DNA from: Auanema rhodensis
Taxonomy: Eukaryota > Nematoda > Chromadorea > Rhabditida > Rhabditidae
Direction: 5' to 3'
DNA: 64,000 nt
Assembly: GCA_964057225.1 (NCBI GenBank)
Contig: OZ059896.1
Location: 19,464,501 to 19,528,500 of the forward strand
Every line of letters starts with the position of its first letter. Within the stretch, counting starts at the first letter, position 1. Positions 52,648 through 64,000 of the stretch are shown here, in pieces. A program made the translations under genes and the position numbers. Under the pieces are notes generated by a model. The model searched no databases and had not been told where the DNA came from. It saw only the letters and a program-made list of their open reading frames with translations.

Positions 52648-55104
52648 AAAAATTTTTTCAAAAAATTTCAAAATAATTTAGCAAAAAATAGATGTTTTTA
52701 GATTCCTTTTTTCAAGGCAAAGACGATGGACAATGTTATTCAACGAAAAAATTAAGTCTTCAGGGTGAAAATCGAGGATATAAGTGTGAACTTATATCAG
52801 TTGATATATCGGTGCATTTTTAAGCTAGCGCAAATCTGATAACACAGATCGACGCAGCTTAAAAATCCGCATCGAATGCACTATACTACATTGAGAAACG
52901 CTTAATACAAAAATTAGTTATGATCGTTTGAAAAATGATGCATTAGTGTATGTTGAGTTTCCATGTACACTCAACATTGCTTCCAAAAACATTTTGACAA
53001 AAATTTTTTCAAAAAATTTCAAAATAATTTAGCAAAAAGTAGATGTTTTTAGATTCCTTTTTTCAAGGCAAAGACGATGGACAATGTTATTCAACGAAAA
53101 AATTAATTCTTCAGGGTGAAAATCGAGGATATAAGTGTGAACTTATATCAGTTGATATCTCGGTGCATTTTTGAGCTAGCGAAAATCTGATAACACAGAT
53201 CGACGCAGCTTAAAAATCCGCATCGAATGCACTATACTACATTGAGAAACGCTTAATACAAAAATTAGTTATGATCGTTTGAAAAATGATGCATTAGTGT
53301 ATGTTGAGTTTCCATGTACACTCAACATTGCTTCCAAAAACATTTTGACAAAAATTTTTTCAAAAAATTTCAAAATAATTTAGCAAAAAGTAGATGTTTT
53401 TAGATTTCTTTTTTCAAGGCAAAGACGATGGACAATGTTATTCAACGAAAAAATTAATTCTTCAGGGTGAAAATCGAGGATATAAGTGTGAACTTATATC
53501 AGTTGATATCTCGGTGCATTTTTAAGCTAGCGCAAATCTGATAACACAGATCGACGCAGCTTAAAAATCCGCATCAAATGCACTATACTACATTGAGAAA
53601 CGCTTAATACAAAAATTAGTTATGATCGTTTGAAAAATGATGCATTAGTGTATGTTGAGTTTCCATGTACACTCAACATTGCTTCCAAAAACATTTTGAC
53701 AAAAATTTTTTCGAAAAATTTCTAAATAATTTAGCAAAAAGTAGATGTTTTTAGATTCTTTTTTTCAAGGCAAAGACGATGGACAATGTTATTCAACGAA
53801 AAAATTAATTCTTCAGGGTGAAAATCGAGGATATAAGTGTGAACTTATATCAGTTGATATCTCGGTGCATTTTTAAGCTAGCGCAAATCTGATAACACAG
53901 ATCGACGCAGCTTAAAAATCCGCATCGAATGCACTTTACTACATTGAGAAACGCTTAATACAAGAATTAGTTATGATCGTTTGAAAAATGATGCATTAGT
54001 GTATGTTGAGTTTCCATGTACACTCAACATTGCTTCCAAAAACATTTTGACAAAAATTTTTTCGAAAAATTTCAAAATAATTTAGCAAAAAGTAGATGTT
54101 TTTAGATTCCTTTTTTCAAGGCAATGACGATGGACAATGTTATTCAACGAAAAAATTAATTCTTCAGGGTGAAAATCGAGGATATAAGTGTGAACTTATA
54201 TCAGTTGATATATCGGTGCATTTTTAAGTTAGCGCAAATCTGATAACACAGATCGACGCAGCTTACAAATCCGCATCGAATGCACTATACTACATTGAGA
54301 AACGCTTAATACAAAAATTAGTTATGATCGTTTGAAAAATGATGCATTAGTGTATGTTGAGTTTCCATGTACACTCAACATTGCTTCCAAAAACATTTTG
54401 ACAAAAATTTTTTCGAAAAATTTCTAAATAATTTAGCAAAAAGTAGATGTTTTTAGATTCTTTTTTTCAAGGCAAAGACGATGGACAATGTTATTCAACG
54501 AAAAAATTAATTCTTCAGGGTGAAAATCGAGGATATAAGTGTGAACTTATATCAGTTGATATCTCGGTGCATTTTTAAGCTAGCGCAAATCTGATAACAC
54601 AGATCGACGCAGCTTAAAAATCCGCATCGAATGCACTATACTACATTGAGAAACGCTTAATACAAAAATTAGTTATGATCGTTTGAAAAATGATGCATTA
54701 GTGTATGTTGAGTTTCCATGTACACTCAACATTGCTTCCAAAAACATTTTGACAAAAATTTTTTCGAAAAATTTCTAAATAATTTAGCAAAAAGTAGATG
54801 TTTTTAGATTCTTTTTTTCAAGGCAAAGACGATGGACAATGTTATTCAACGAAAAAATTAATTCTTCAGGGTGAAAATCGAGGATATAAGTGTGAACTTA
54901 TATCAGTTGATATCTCGGTGCATTTTTAAGCTAGCGCAAATCTGATAACACAGATCGACGCAGCTTGAAAATCCGCATCGAATGCACTATACTACATTGA
55001 GAAACGCTTAATACAAAAATTAGTTATGATCGTTTGAAAAATGATGCATTAGTGTATGTTGAGTTTCCATGTACACTCAACATTGCTTCCAAAAACATTT
55101 TGAC

Positions 55105-55456
55105 AAAAAATTTTTTCGAAAAATTTCTAAATAATTTAGCAAAAAGTAGATGTTTTTAGATTCTTTTTTTCAAGGCAAAGACGATGGACAATGTTATTCA
55201 ACGAAAAAAATAATTCTTCAGGGTGAAAATCGAGGATATAAGTGTGAACTTATATCAGTTGATATCTCGGTGCATTTTTAAGCTAGCGCAAATCTGATAA
55301 CACAGATCGACGCAGCTTAAAAATCCGCATCGAATGCACTATACTACATTAAGAAACGCTTAATACAAAAATTAGTTATGATCGTTTGAAAAATGATGCA
55401 TTAGTGTATGTTGAGTTTCCATGTACACTCAACATTGCTTCCAAAAACATTTTGAC
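55105..55456. repeat. 352-bp unit (A6-T6 junction), second copy
   Basis: It carries the same three linked changes as the unit at 52296, eight units upstream. It is followed by a CTAAAT unit and then units with A at position 13, the order that also follows the copies at 57212 and 61074. Confidence 0.85.
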
Positions 55457-57211
55457 AAAAATTTTTTCGAAAAATTTCTAAATAATTTAGCAAAAAGTAG
55501 ATGTTTTTAGATTCTTTTTTTCAAGGCAAAGACGATGGACAATGTTATTCAACGAAAAAATTAATTCTTCAGGGTGAAAATCGAGGATATAAGTGTGAAC
55601 TTATATCAGTTGATATCTCGGTGCATTTTTAAGCTAGCGCAAATCTGATAACACAGATCGACGCAGCTTAAAAATCCGCATCGAATGCACTATACTACAT
55701 TGAGAAACGCTTAATACAAAAATTAGTTATGATCGTTTGAAAAATGATGCATTAGTGTATGTTGAGTTTCCATGTACACTCAACATTGCTTCCAAAAACA
55801 TTTTGACAAAAATTTTTTCAAAAAATTTCAAAATAATTTAGCAAAAAGTAGATGTTTTTAGATTCCTTTTTTCAAGGCAAAGACGATGGACAATGTTATT
55901 CAACGAAAAAATTAATTCTTCAGGGTGAAAATCGAGGATATAAGTGTGAACTTATATCAGTTGATATATCGGTGCATTTTTAAGCTAGCGCAAATCTGAT
56001 AACACAGATCGACGCAGCTTAAAAATCCGCATCGAATGCACTATACTACATTGAGAAACGCTTAATACAAAAATTAGTTATGATCGTTTGAAAAATGATG
56101 CATTAGTGTATGTTGAGTTTCCATGTACACTCAACATTGCTTCCAAAAACATTTTGACAAAAATTTTTTCAAAAAATTTCAAAATAATTTAGCAAAAAGT
56201 AGATGTTTTTAGATTTCTTTTTTCAAGGCAAAGACGATGGACAATGTTATTCAACGAAAAAATTAATTCTTCAGGGTGAAAATCGAGGATATAAGTGTGA
56301 ACTTATATCAGTTGATATCTCGGTGCATTTTTGAGCTAGCGAAAATCTGATAACACAGATCGACGCAGCTTAAAAATCCGCATCGAATGCACTATACTAC
56401 ATTGAGAAACGCTTAATACAAAAATTAGTTATGATCGTTTGAAAAATGATGCATTAGTGTATGTTGAGTTTCCATGTACACTCAACATTGCTTCCAAAAA
56501 CATTTTGACAAAAATTTTTTCAAAAAATTTCAAAATAATTTAGCAAAAAGTAGATGTTTTTAGATTTCTTTTTTCAAGGCAAAGACGATGGACAATGTTA
56601 TTCAACGAAAAAATTAATTCTTCAGGGTGAAAATCGAGGATATAAGTGTGAACTTATATCAGTTGATATATCGGTGCATTTTTAAGCTAGCGCAAATCTG
56701 ATAACACAGATCGACGCAGCTTAAAAATCCGCATCGAATGCACTATACTACATTGAGAAACGCTTAATACAAAAATTAGTTATGATCGTTTGAAAAATGA
56801 TGCATTAGTGTATGTTGAGTTTCCATGTACACTCAACATTGCTTCCAAAAACATTTTGACAAAAATTTTTTCGAAAAATTTCTAAATAATTTAGCAAAAA
56901 GTAGATGTTTTTAGATTCTTTTTTTCAAGGCAAAGACGATGGACAATGTTATTCAACGAAAAAATTAATTCTTCAGGGTGAAAATCGAGGATATAAGTGT
57001 GAACTTATATCAGTTGATATCTCGGTGCATTTTTAAGCTAGCGCAAATCTGATAACACAGATCGACGCAGCTTAAAAATCCGCATCGAATGCACTATACT
57101 ACATTGAGAAACGCTTAATACAAAAATTAGTTATGATCGTTTGAAAAATGATGCATTAGTGTATGTTGAGTTTCCATGTACACTCAACATTGCTTCCAAA
57201 AACATTTTGAC

Positions 57212-57563
57212 AAAAAATTTTTTCGAAAAATTTCTAAATAATTTAGCAAAAAGTAGATGTTTTTAGATTCTTTTTTTCAAGGCAAAGACGATGGACAATG
57301 TTATTCAACGAAAAAAATAATTCTTCAGGGTGAAAATCGAGGATATAAGTGTGAACTTATATCAGTTGATATCTCGGTGCATTTTTAAGCTAGCGCAAAT
57401 CTGATAACACAGATCGACGCAGCTTAAAAATCCGCATCGAATGCACTATACTACATTAAGAAACGCTTAATACAAAAATTAGTTATGATCGTTTGAAAAA
57501 TGATGCATTAGTGTATGTTGAGTTTCCATGTACACTCAACATTGCTTCCAAAAACATTTTGAC
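57212..57563. repeat. 352-bp unit (A6-T6 junction), third copy
   Basis: It has the same linked changes and stands six units after the second copy. The unit after it has a private C to T in the CCGCATCG segment (ATTCGCATC). Confidence 0.85.
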
Positions 57564-60500
57564 AAAAATTTTTTCGAAAAATTTCTAAATAATTTAGCAA
57601 AAAGTAGATGTTTTTAGATTCTTTTTTTCAAGGCAAAGACGATGGACAATGTTATTCAACGAAAAAATTAATTCTTCAGGGTGAAAATCGAGGATATAAG
57701 TGTGAACTTATATCAGTTGATATCTCGGTGCATTTTTAAGCTAGCGCAAATCTGATAACACAGATCGACGCAGCTTAAAAATTCGCATCGAATGCACTAT
57801 ACTACATTGAGAAACGCTTAATACAAAAATTAGTTATGATCGTTTGAAAAATGATGCATTAGTGTATGTTGAGTTTCCATGTACACTCAACATTGCTTCC
57901 AAAAACATTTTGACAAAAATTTTTTCAAAAAATTTCAAAATAATTTAGCAAAAAGTAGATGTTTTTAGATTCCTTTTTTCAAGGCAAAGACGATGGACAA
58001 TGTTATTCAACGAAAAAATTAATTCTTCAGGGTGAAAATCGAGGATATAAGTGTGAACTTATATCAGTTGATATATCGGTGCATTTTTAAGCTAGCGCAA
58101 ATCTGATAACACAGATCGACGCAGCTTAAAAATCCGCATCGGATGCACTATACTACATTGAGAAACGCTTAATACAAAAATTAGTTATGATCGTTTGAAA
58201 AATGATGCATTAGTGTATGTTGAGTTTCCATGTACACTCAACATTGCTTCCAAAAACATTTTGACAAAAATTTTTTCAAAAAATTTCAAAATAATTTAGC
58301 AAAAAGTAGATGTTTTTAGATTCCTTTTTTCAAGGCAAAGACGATGGACAATGTTATTCAACGAAAAAATTAATTCTTCAGGGTGAAAATCGAGGATATA
58401 AGTGTGAACTTATATCAGTTGATATCTCGGTGCATTTTTGAGCTAGCGAAAATCTGATAACACAGATCGACGCAGCTTAAAAATCCGCATCGAATGCACT
58501 ATACTACATTGAGAAACGCTTAATACAAAAATTAGTTATGATCGTTTGAAAAATGATGCATTAGTGTATGTTGAGTTTCCATGTACACTCAACATTGCTT
58601 CCAAAAACATTTTGACAAAAATTTTTTCAAAAAATTTCAAAATAATTTAGCAAAAAGTAGATGTTTTTAGATTTCTTTTTTCAAGGCAAAGACGATGGAC
58701 AATGTTATTCAACGAAAAAATTAATTCTTCAGGGTGAAAATCGAGGATATAAGTGTGAACTTATATCAGTTGATATCTCGGTGCATTTTTAAGCTAGCGC
58801 AAATCTGATAACACAGATCGACGCAGCTTAAAAATCCGCATCGAATGCACTTTACTACATTGAGAAACGCTTAATACAAGAATTAGTTATGATCGTTTGA
58901 AAAATGATGCATTAGTGTATGTTGAGTTTCCATGTACACTCAACATTGCTTCCAAAAACATTTTGACAAAAATTTTTTCGAAAAATTTCTAAATAATTTA
59001 GCAAAAAGTAGATGTTTTTAGATTCTTTTTTTCAAGGCAAAGACGATGGACAATGTTATTCAACGAAAAAATTAATTCTTCAGGGTGAAAATCGAGGATA
59101 TAAGTGTGAACTTATATCAGTTGATATCTCGGTGCATTTTTAAGCTAGCGCAAATCTGATAACACAGATCGACGCAGCTTAAAAATCCGCATCGAATGCA
59201 CTTTACTACATTGAGAAACGCTTAATACAAGAATTAGTTATGATCGTTTGAAAAATGATGCATTAGTGTATGTTGAGTTTCCATGTACACTCAACATTGC
59301 TTCCAAAAACATTTTGACAAAAATTTTTTCAAAAAATTTCAAAATAATTTAGCAAAAAGTAGATGTTTTTAGATTTCTTTTTTCAAGGCAAAGACGATGG
59401 ACAATGTTATTCAACGAAAAAATTAATTCTTCAGGGTGAAAATCGAGGATATAAGTGTGAACTTATATCAGTTGATATCTCGGTGCATTTTTAAGCTAGC
59501 GCAAATCTGATAACACAGATCGACGCAGCTTAAAAATCCGCATCAAATGCACTATACTACATTGAGAAACGCTTAATACAAAAATTAGTTATGATCGTTT
59601 GAAAAATGATGCATTAGTGTATGTTGAGTTTCCATGTACACTCAACATTGCTTCCAAAAACATTTTGACAAAAATTTTTTCGAAAAATTTCTAAATAATT
59701 TAGCAAAAAGTAGATGTTTTTAGATTCTTTTTTTCAAGGCAAAGACGATGGACAATGTTATTCAACGAAAAAATTAATTCTTCAGGGTGAAAATCGAGGA
59801 TATAAGTGTGAACTTATATCAGTTGATATCTCGGTGCATTTTTAAGCTAGCGCAAATCTGATAACACAGATCGACGCAGCTTAAAAATCCGCATCGAATG
59901 CACTTTACTACATTGAGAAACGCTTAATACAAGAATTAGTTATGATCGTTTGAAAAATGATGCATTAGTGTATGTTGAGTTTCCATGTACACTCAACATT
60001 GCTTCCAAAAACATTTTGACAAAAATTTTTTCGAAAAATTTCAAAATAATTTAGCAAAAAGTAGATGTTTTTAGATTCCTTTTTTCAAGGCAATGACGAT
60101 GGACAATGTTATTCAACGAAAAAATTAATTCTTCAGGGTGAAAATCGAGGATATAAGTGTGAACTTATATCAGTTGATATCTCGGTGCATTTTTAAGCTA
60201 GCGCAAATCTGATAACACAGATCGACGCAGCTTAAAAATCCGCATCGAATGCACTATACTACATTGAGAAACGCTTAATACAAAAATTAGTTATGATCGT
60301 TTGAAAAATGATGCATTAGTGTATGTTGAGTTTCCATGTACACTCAACATTGCTTCCAAAAACATTTTGACAAAAATTTTTTCGAAAAATTTCTAAATAA
60401 TTTAGCAAAAAGTAGATGTTTTTAGATTCTTTTTTTCAAGGCAAAGACGATGGACAATGTTATTCAACGAAAAAATTAATTCTTCAGGGTGAAAATCGAG

Positions 60501-61073
60501 GATATAAGTGTGAACTTATATCAGTTGATATCTCGGTGCATTTTTAAGCTAGCGCAAATCTGATAACACAGATCGACGCAGCTTAAAAATCCGCATCGAA
60601 TGCACTTTACTACATTGAGAAACGCTTAATACAAGAATTAGTTATGATCGTTTGAAAAATGATGCATTAGTGTATGTTGAGTTTCCATGTACACTCAACA
60701 TTGCTTCCAAAAACATTTTGACAAAAATTTTTTCGAAAAATTTCTAAATAATTTAGCAAAAAGTAGATGTTTTTAGATTCTTTTTTTCAAGGCAAAGACG
60801 ATGGACAATGTTATTCAACGAAAAAATTAATTCTTCAGGGTGAAAATCGAGGATATAAGTGTGAACTTATATCAGTTGATATCTCGGTGCATTTTTAAGC
60901 TAGCGCAAATCTGATAACACAGATCGACGCAGCTTAAAAATCCGCATCGAATGCACTATACTACATTGAGAAACGCTTAATACAAAAATTAGTTATGATC
61001 GTTTGAAAAATGATGCATTAGTGTATGTTGAGTTTCCATGTACACTCAACATTGCTTCCAAAAACATTTTGAC

Positions 61074-61425
61074 AAAAAATTTTTTCGAAAAATTTCTAAA
61101 TAATTTAGCAAAAAGTAGATGTTTTTAGATTCTTTTTTTCAAGGCAAAGACGATGGACAATGTTATTCAACGAAAAAAATAATTCTTCAGGGTGAAAATC
61201 GAGGATATAAGTGTGAACTTATATCAGTTGATATCTCGGTGCATTTTTAAGCTAGCGCAAATCTGATAACACAGATCGACGCAGCTTAAAAATCCGCATC
61301 GAATGCACTATACTACATTAAGAAACGCTTAATACAAAAATTAGTTATGATCGTTTGAAAAATGATGCATTAGTGTATGTTGAGTTTCCATGTACACTCA
61401 ACATTGCTTCCAAAAACATTTTGAC
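61074..61425. repeat. 352-bp unit (A6-T6 junction), fourth copy
   Basis: It has the same linked changes and stands eleven units after the third copy. It heads the five-unit block that is duplicated at the right end of the window. Confidence 0.85.
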
Positions 61426-62829
61426 AAAAATTTTTTCGAAAAATTTCTAAATAATTTAGCAAAAAGTAGATGTTTTTAGATTCTTTTTTTCAAGGCAAAG
61501 ACGATGGACAATGTTATTCAACGAAAAAATTAATTCTTCAGGGTGAAAATCGAGGATATAAGTGTGAACTTATATCAGTTGATATCTCGGTGCATTTTTA
61601 AGCTAGCGCAAATTTGATAACACAGATCGACGCAGCTTAAAAATCCGCATCGAATGCACTATACTACATTGAGAAACGCTTAATACAAAAATTAGTTATG
61701 ATCGTTTGAAAAATGATGCATTAGTGTATGTTGAGTTTCCATGTACACTCAACATTGCTTCCAAAAACATTTTGACAAAAATTTTTTCAAAAAATTTCAA
61801 AATAATTTAGCAAAAATTAGATGTTTTTAGATTCCTTTTTTCAAGGCAAAGACGATGGACAATGTTATTCAACGAAAAAATTAATTCTTCAGGGTGAAAA
61901 TCGAGGATATAAGTGTGAACTTATATCAGTTGATATATCGGTGCATTTTTAAGCTAGCGCAAATCTGATAACACAGATCGACGCAGCTTAAAAATCCGCA
62001 TCGAATGCACTATACTACATTGAGAAACGCTTAATACAAAAATTAGTTATGATCGTTTGAAAAATGATGCATTAGTGTATGTTGAGTTTCCATGTACACT
62101 CAACATTGCTTCCAAAAACATTTTGACAAAAATTTTTTCAAAAAATTTCAAAATAATTTAGCAAAAAGTAGATGTTTTTAGATTCCTTTTTTCAAGGCAA
62201 AGACGATGGACAATGTTATTCAACGAAAAAATTAATTCTTCAGGGTGAAAATCGAGGATATAAGTGTGAACTTATATCAGTTGATATCTCGGTGCATTTT
62301 TGAGCTAGCGAAAATCTGATAACACAGATCGACGCAGCTTAAAAATCCGCATCGAATGCACTATACTACATTGAGAAACGCTTAATACAAAAATTAGTTA
62401 TGATCGTTTGAAAAATGATGCATTAGTGTATGTTGAGTTTCCATGTACACTCAACATTGCTTCCAAAAACATTTTGACAAAAATTTTTTCAAAAAATTTC
62501 AAAATAATTTAGCAAAAAGTAGATGTTTTTAGATTTCTTTTTTCAAGGCAAAGACGATGGACAATGTTATTCAACGAAAAAATTAATTCTTCAGGGTGAA
62601 AATCGAGGATATAAGTGTGAACTTATATCAGTTGATATCTCGGTGCATTTTTAAGCTAGCGCAAATCTGATAACACAGATCGACGCAGCTTAAAGATCCG
62701 CATCAAATGCACTATACTACATTGAGAAACGCTTAATACAAAAATTAGTTATGATCGTTTGAAAAATGATGCATTAGTGTATGTTGAGTTTCCATGTACA
62801 CTCAACATTGCTTCCAAAAACATTTTGAC
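61074..62829. repeat. Five-unit higher-order repeat, copy 1
   Basis: Markers in order are the linked AAAAAATAATTC and CATTAAG changes, T at 61614 (CAAATTTGAT), G to T at 61817 (AAAATTAGATG), the TTGAGCTAGCGAAAAT form, and a unit with GATTTCTTTT and CATCAAATG. The first three recur 1,755 bp (5 units) downstream. Confidence 0.8.
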
Positions 62830-64000
62830 AAAAATTTTTTCGAAAAATTTCTAAATAATTTAGCAAAAAGTAGATGTTTTTAGATTCTTTTTTTCAAGGC
62901 AAAGACGATGGACAATGTTATTCAACGAAAAAAATAATTCTTCAGGGTGAAAATCGAGGATATAAGTGTGAACTTATATCAGTTGATATCTCGGTGCATT
63001 TTTAAGCTAGCGCAAATCTGATAACACAGATCGACGCAGCTTAAAAATCCGCATCGAATGCACTATACTACATTAAGAAACGCTTAATACAAAAATTAGT
63101 TATGATCGTTTGAAAAATGATGCATTAGTGTATGTTGAGTTTCCATGTACACTCAACATTGCTTCCAAAAACATTTTGACAAAAATTTTTTCGAAAAATT
63201 TCTAAATAATTTAGCAAAAAGTAGATGTTTTTAGATTCTTTTTTTCAAGGCAAAGACGATGGACAATGTTATTCAACGAAAAAATTAATTCTTCAGGGTG
63301 AAAATCGAGGATATAAGTGTGAACTTATATCAGTTGATATCTCGGTGCATTTTTAAGCTAGCGCAAATTTGATAACACAGATCGACGCAGCTTAAAAATC
63401 CGCATCGAATGCACTATACTACATTGAGAAACGCTTAATACAAAAATTAGTTATGATCGTTTGAAAAATGATGCATTAGTGTATGTTGAGTTTCCATGTA
63501 CACTCAACATTGCTTCCAAAAACATTTTGACAAAAATTTTTTCAAAAAATTTCAAAATAATTTAGCAAAAATTAGATGTTTTTAGATTCCTTTTTTCAAG
63601 GCAAAGACGATGGACAATGTTATTCAACGAAAAAATTAATTCTTCAGGGTGAAAATCGAGGATATAAGTGTGAACTTATATCAGTTGATATATCGGTGCA
63701 TTTTTAAGCTAGCGCAAATCTGATAACACAGATCGACGCAGCTTAAAAATCCGCATCGAATGCACTATACTACATTGAGAAACGCTTAATACAAAAATTA
63801 GTTATGATCGTTTGAAAAATGATGCATTAGTGTATGTTGAGTTTCCATGTACACTCAACATTGCTTCCAAAAACATTTTGACAAAAATTTTTTCAAAAAA
63901 TTTCAAAATAATTTAGCAAAAAGTAGATGTTTTTAGATTCCTTTTTTCAAGGCAAAGACGATGGACAATGTTATTCAACGAAAAAATTAATTCTTCAGGG
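62830..64000. repeat. Five-unit higher-order repeat, copy 2 (runs off the window)
   Basis: It matches the preceding five-unit block at an offset of 1,755 bp: T at 63369 with 61614, and T at 63572 with 61817. Only the first three units and part of the fourth lie in the window. Its first unit lacks the extra junction A found in copy 1. Confidence 0.75.
63883..64000. repeat. Partial satellite unit at the right edge
   Basis: These are the first 118 bases of unit 183, the subtype with A at position 13. The window ends inside the unit at CTTCAGGG, so the array continues to the right. The left edge starts exactly at a unit boundary as defined here, which is arbitrary, so the array very probably continues to the left as well. 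Confidence 0.95.

Larger units (their letters stand above)
1..64000. repeat. Satellite DNA array, 351-bp unit, 182 full copies plus a partial copy
   Basis: A single head-to-tail tandem array fills the window. Unit starts (the A5-T6 tract) fall at 1, 352, 703, 1054 and so on; at 31240, 43525 and 63883 they still land exactly on multiples of 351. All copies have the same orientation. The first unit has 109 G+C of 351 (31%). Every typical unit has stops in all six frames within its first 60 bases (forward stops at 27, 32 and 52; reverse-strand stops read from 11, 21 and 31), so no ORF crosses a unit. Copies differ from one another by a handful of substitutions. The unit length near two nucleosome repeats, the A/T richness and the higher-order structure fit heterochromatic, possibly centromeric, satellite DNA of a eukaryote; that location is inferred. 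No flanking single-copy DNA is present, so neither boundary can be placed. Confidence 0.98.

Noticed and set aside
1-64000. Possible coding tandem repeat, because 351 is a multiple of 3 and would keep one frame open across units.
   Set aside because: All six frames have stop codons within the first 60 bases of a typical unit, so only very short ORFs exist and none is worth annotating.
1-64000. CRISPR array, because of regular repeats with dyads.
   Set aside because: The whole 351-bp period is repeated with no unique spacers, and the unit is far longer than a CRISPR repeat-spacer.
1-64000. Assignment to a named satellite family (Tribolium TCAST, or the Drosophila 1.688 / 359-bp satellite) from unit length.
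   Set aside because: Length and AT content alone are not diagnostic, the unit does not resemble what I recall of the 359-bp Drosophila repeat, and I cannot align to TCAST without a database. The decisive test is a search with the consensus.
1-64000. Ribosomal intergenic spacer repeats, which are also tandem.
   Set aside because: No rRNA gene, promoter or terminator segment is present in 64 kb, and spacer repeat blocks are normally much shorter than this.

Overview
The whole 64,000-base window is one uninterrupted, head-to-tail satellite DNA array. The repeat unit is 351 bp (69% A+T, counted by hand on the first unit). Taking a unit to begin at its A5-T6 tract, there are 182 complete units and a 118-base partial unit at the right edge. 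No unit is inverted, no foreign sequence interrupts the array, and neither flank is reached. There are no protein genes: all six frames carry stop codons within the first 60 bases of every typical unit, and because 351 is a multiple of 3 they recur in the same frames throughout. I see no tRNA, rRNA, CRISPR or transposon.

The organism is a eukaryote and the locus most likely pericentromeric or centromeric heterochromatin, or a heterochromatic sex or B chromosome. This is inferred from the long homogeneous array, the unit of about two nucleosome lengths, the A/T tracts and the nested repeat organisation. An insect is my best guess; AT-rich satellites with 150-400 bp units and strong dyads are common in beetles and other insects. 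TCAST of Tribolium castaneum (about 360 bp) is one family to compare, but I cannot align to it from memory.

Each unit has the same architecture, given here as positions within the unit: an A/T-tract junction with a TTTTTCGAAAAA palindrome (about 7-18), a perfect 9-bp hairpin with a GTGA loop (130-151), a 70-base nested dyad (165-234), and a second perfect 9-bp hairpin (303-330). Differences between units concentrate at a few diagnostic sites (13, 23, 24, 50, 58, 59, 62, 66, 69, 74, 86, 161, 173, 175, 178, 189, 206-207, 215, 222, 236, 246, 254, 264), while about 270-351 is nearly constant.

The diagnostic sites show a hierarchy of higher-order repeats. From left to right: about 1.2-6.9 kb is copied almost exactly at about 11.0-16.7 kb (offset 28 units); 8.1-9.3 kb is echoed at 10.5-11.8 kb (offset 7 units); 17,551-22,815 is a 15-unit block tandemly duplicated as 22,816-28,080; a fragment of that block reappears at 29.5-30.2 kb; 33.7-36.5 kb reappears at 36.5-39.0 kb with one unit lost by a crossover inside a unit; 44.6-49.5 kb is a 4-unit repeat; 52.3-64 kb is a domain marked by 352-bp units, ending in a 5-unit tandem duplication. 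Only seven units depart from 351 bp (one of 349, two of 350, four of 352), and the changes cancel exactly.
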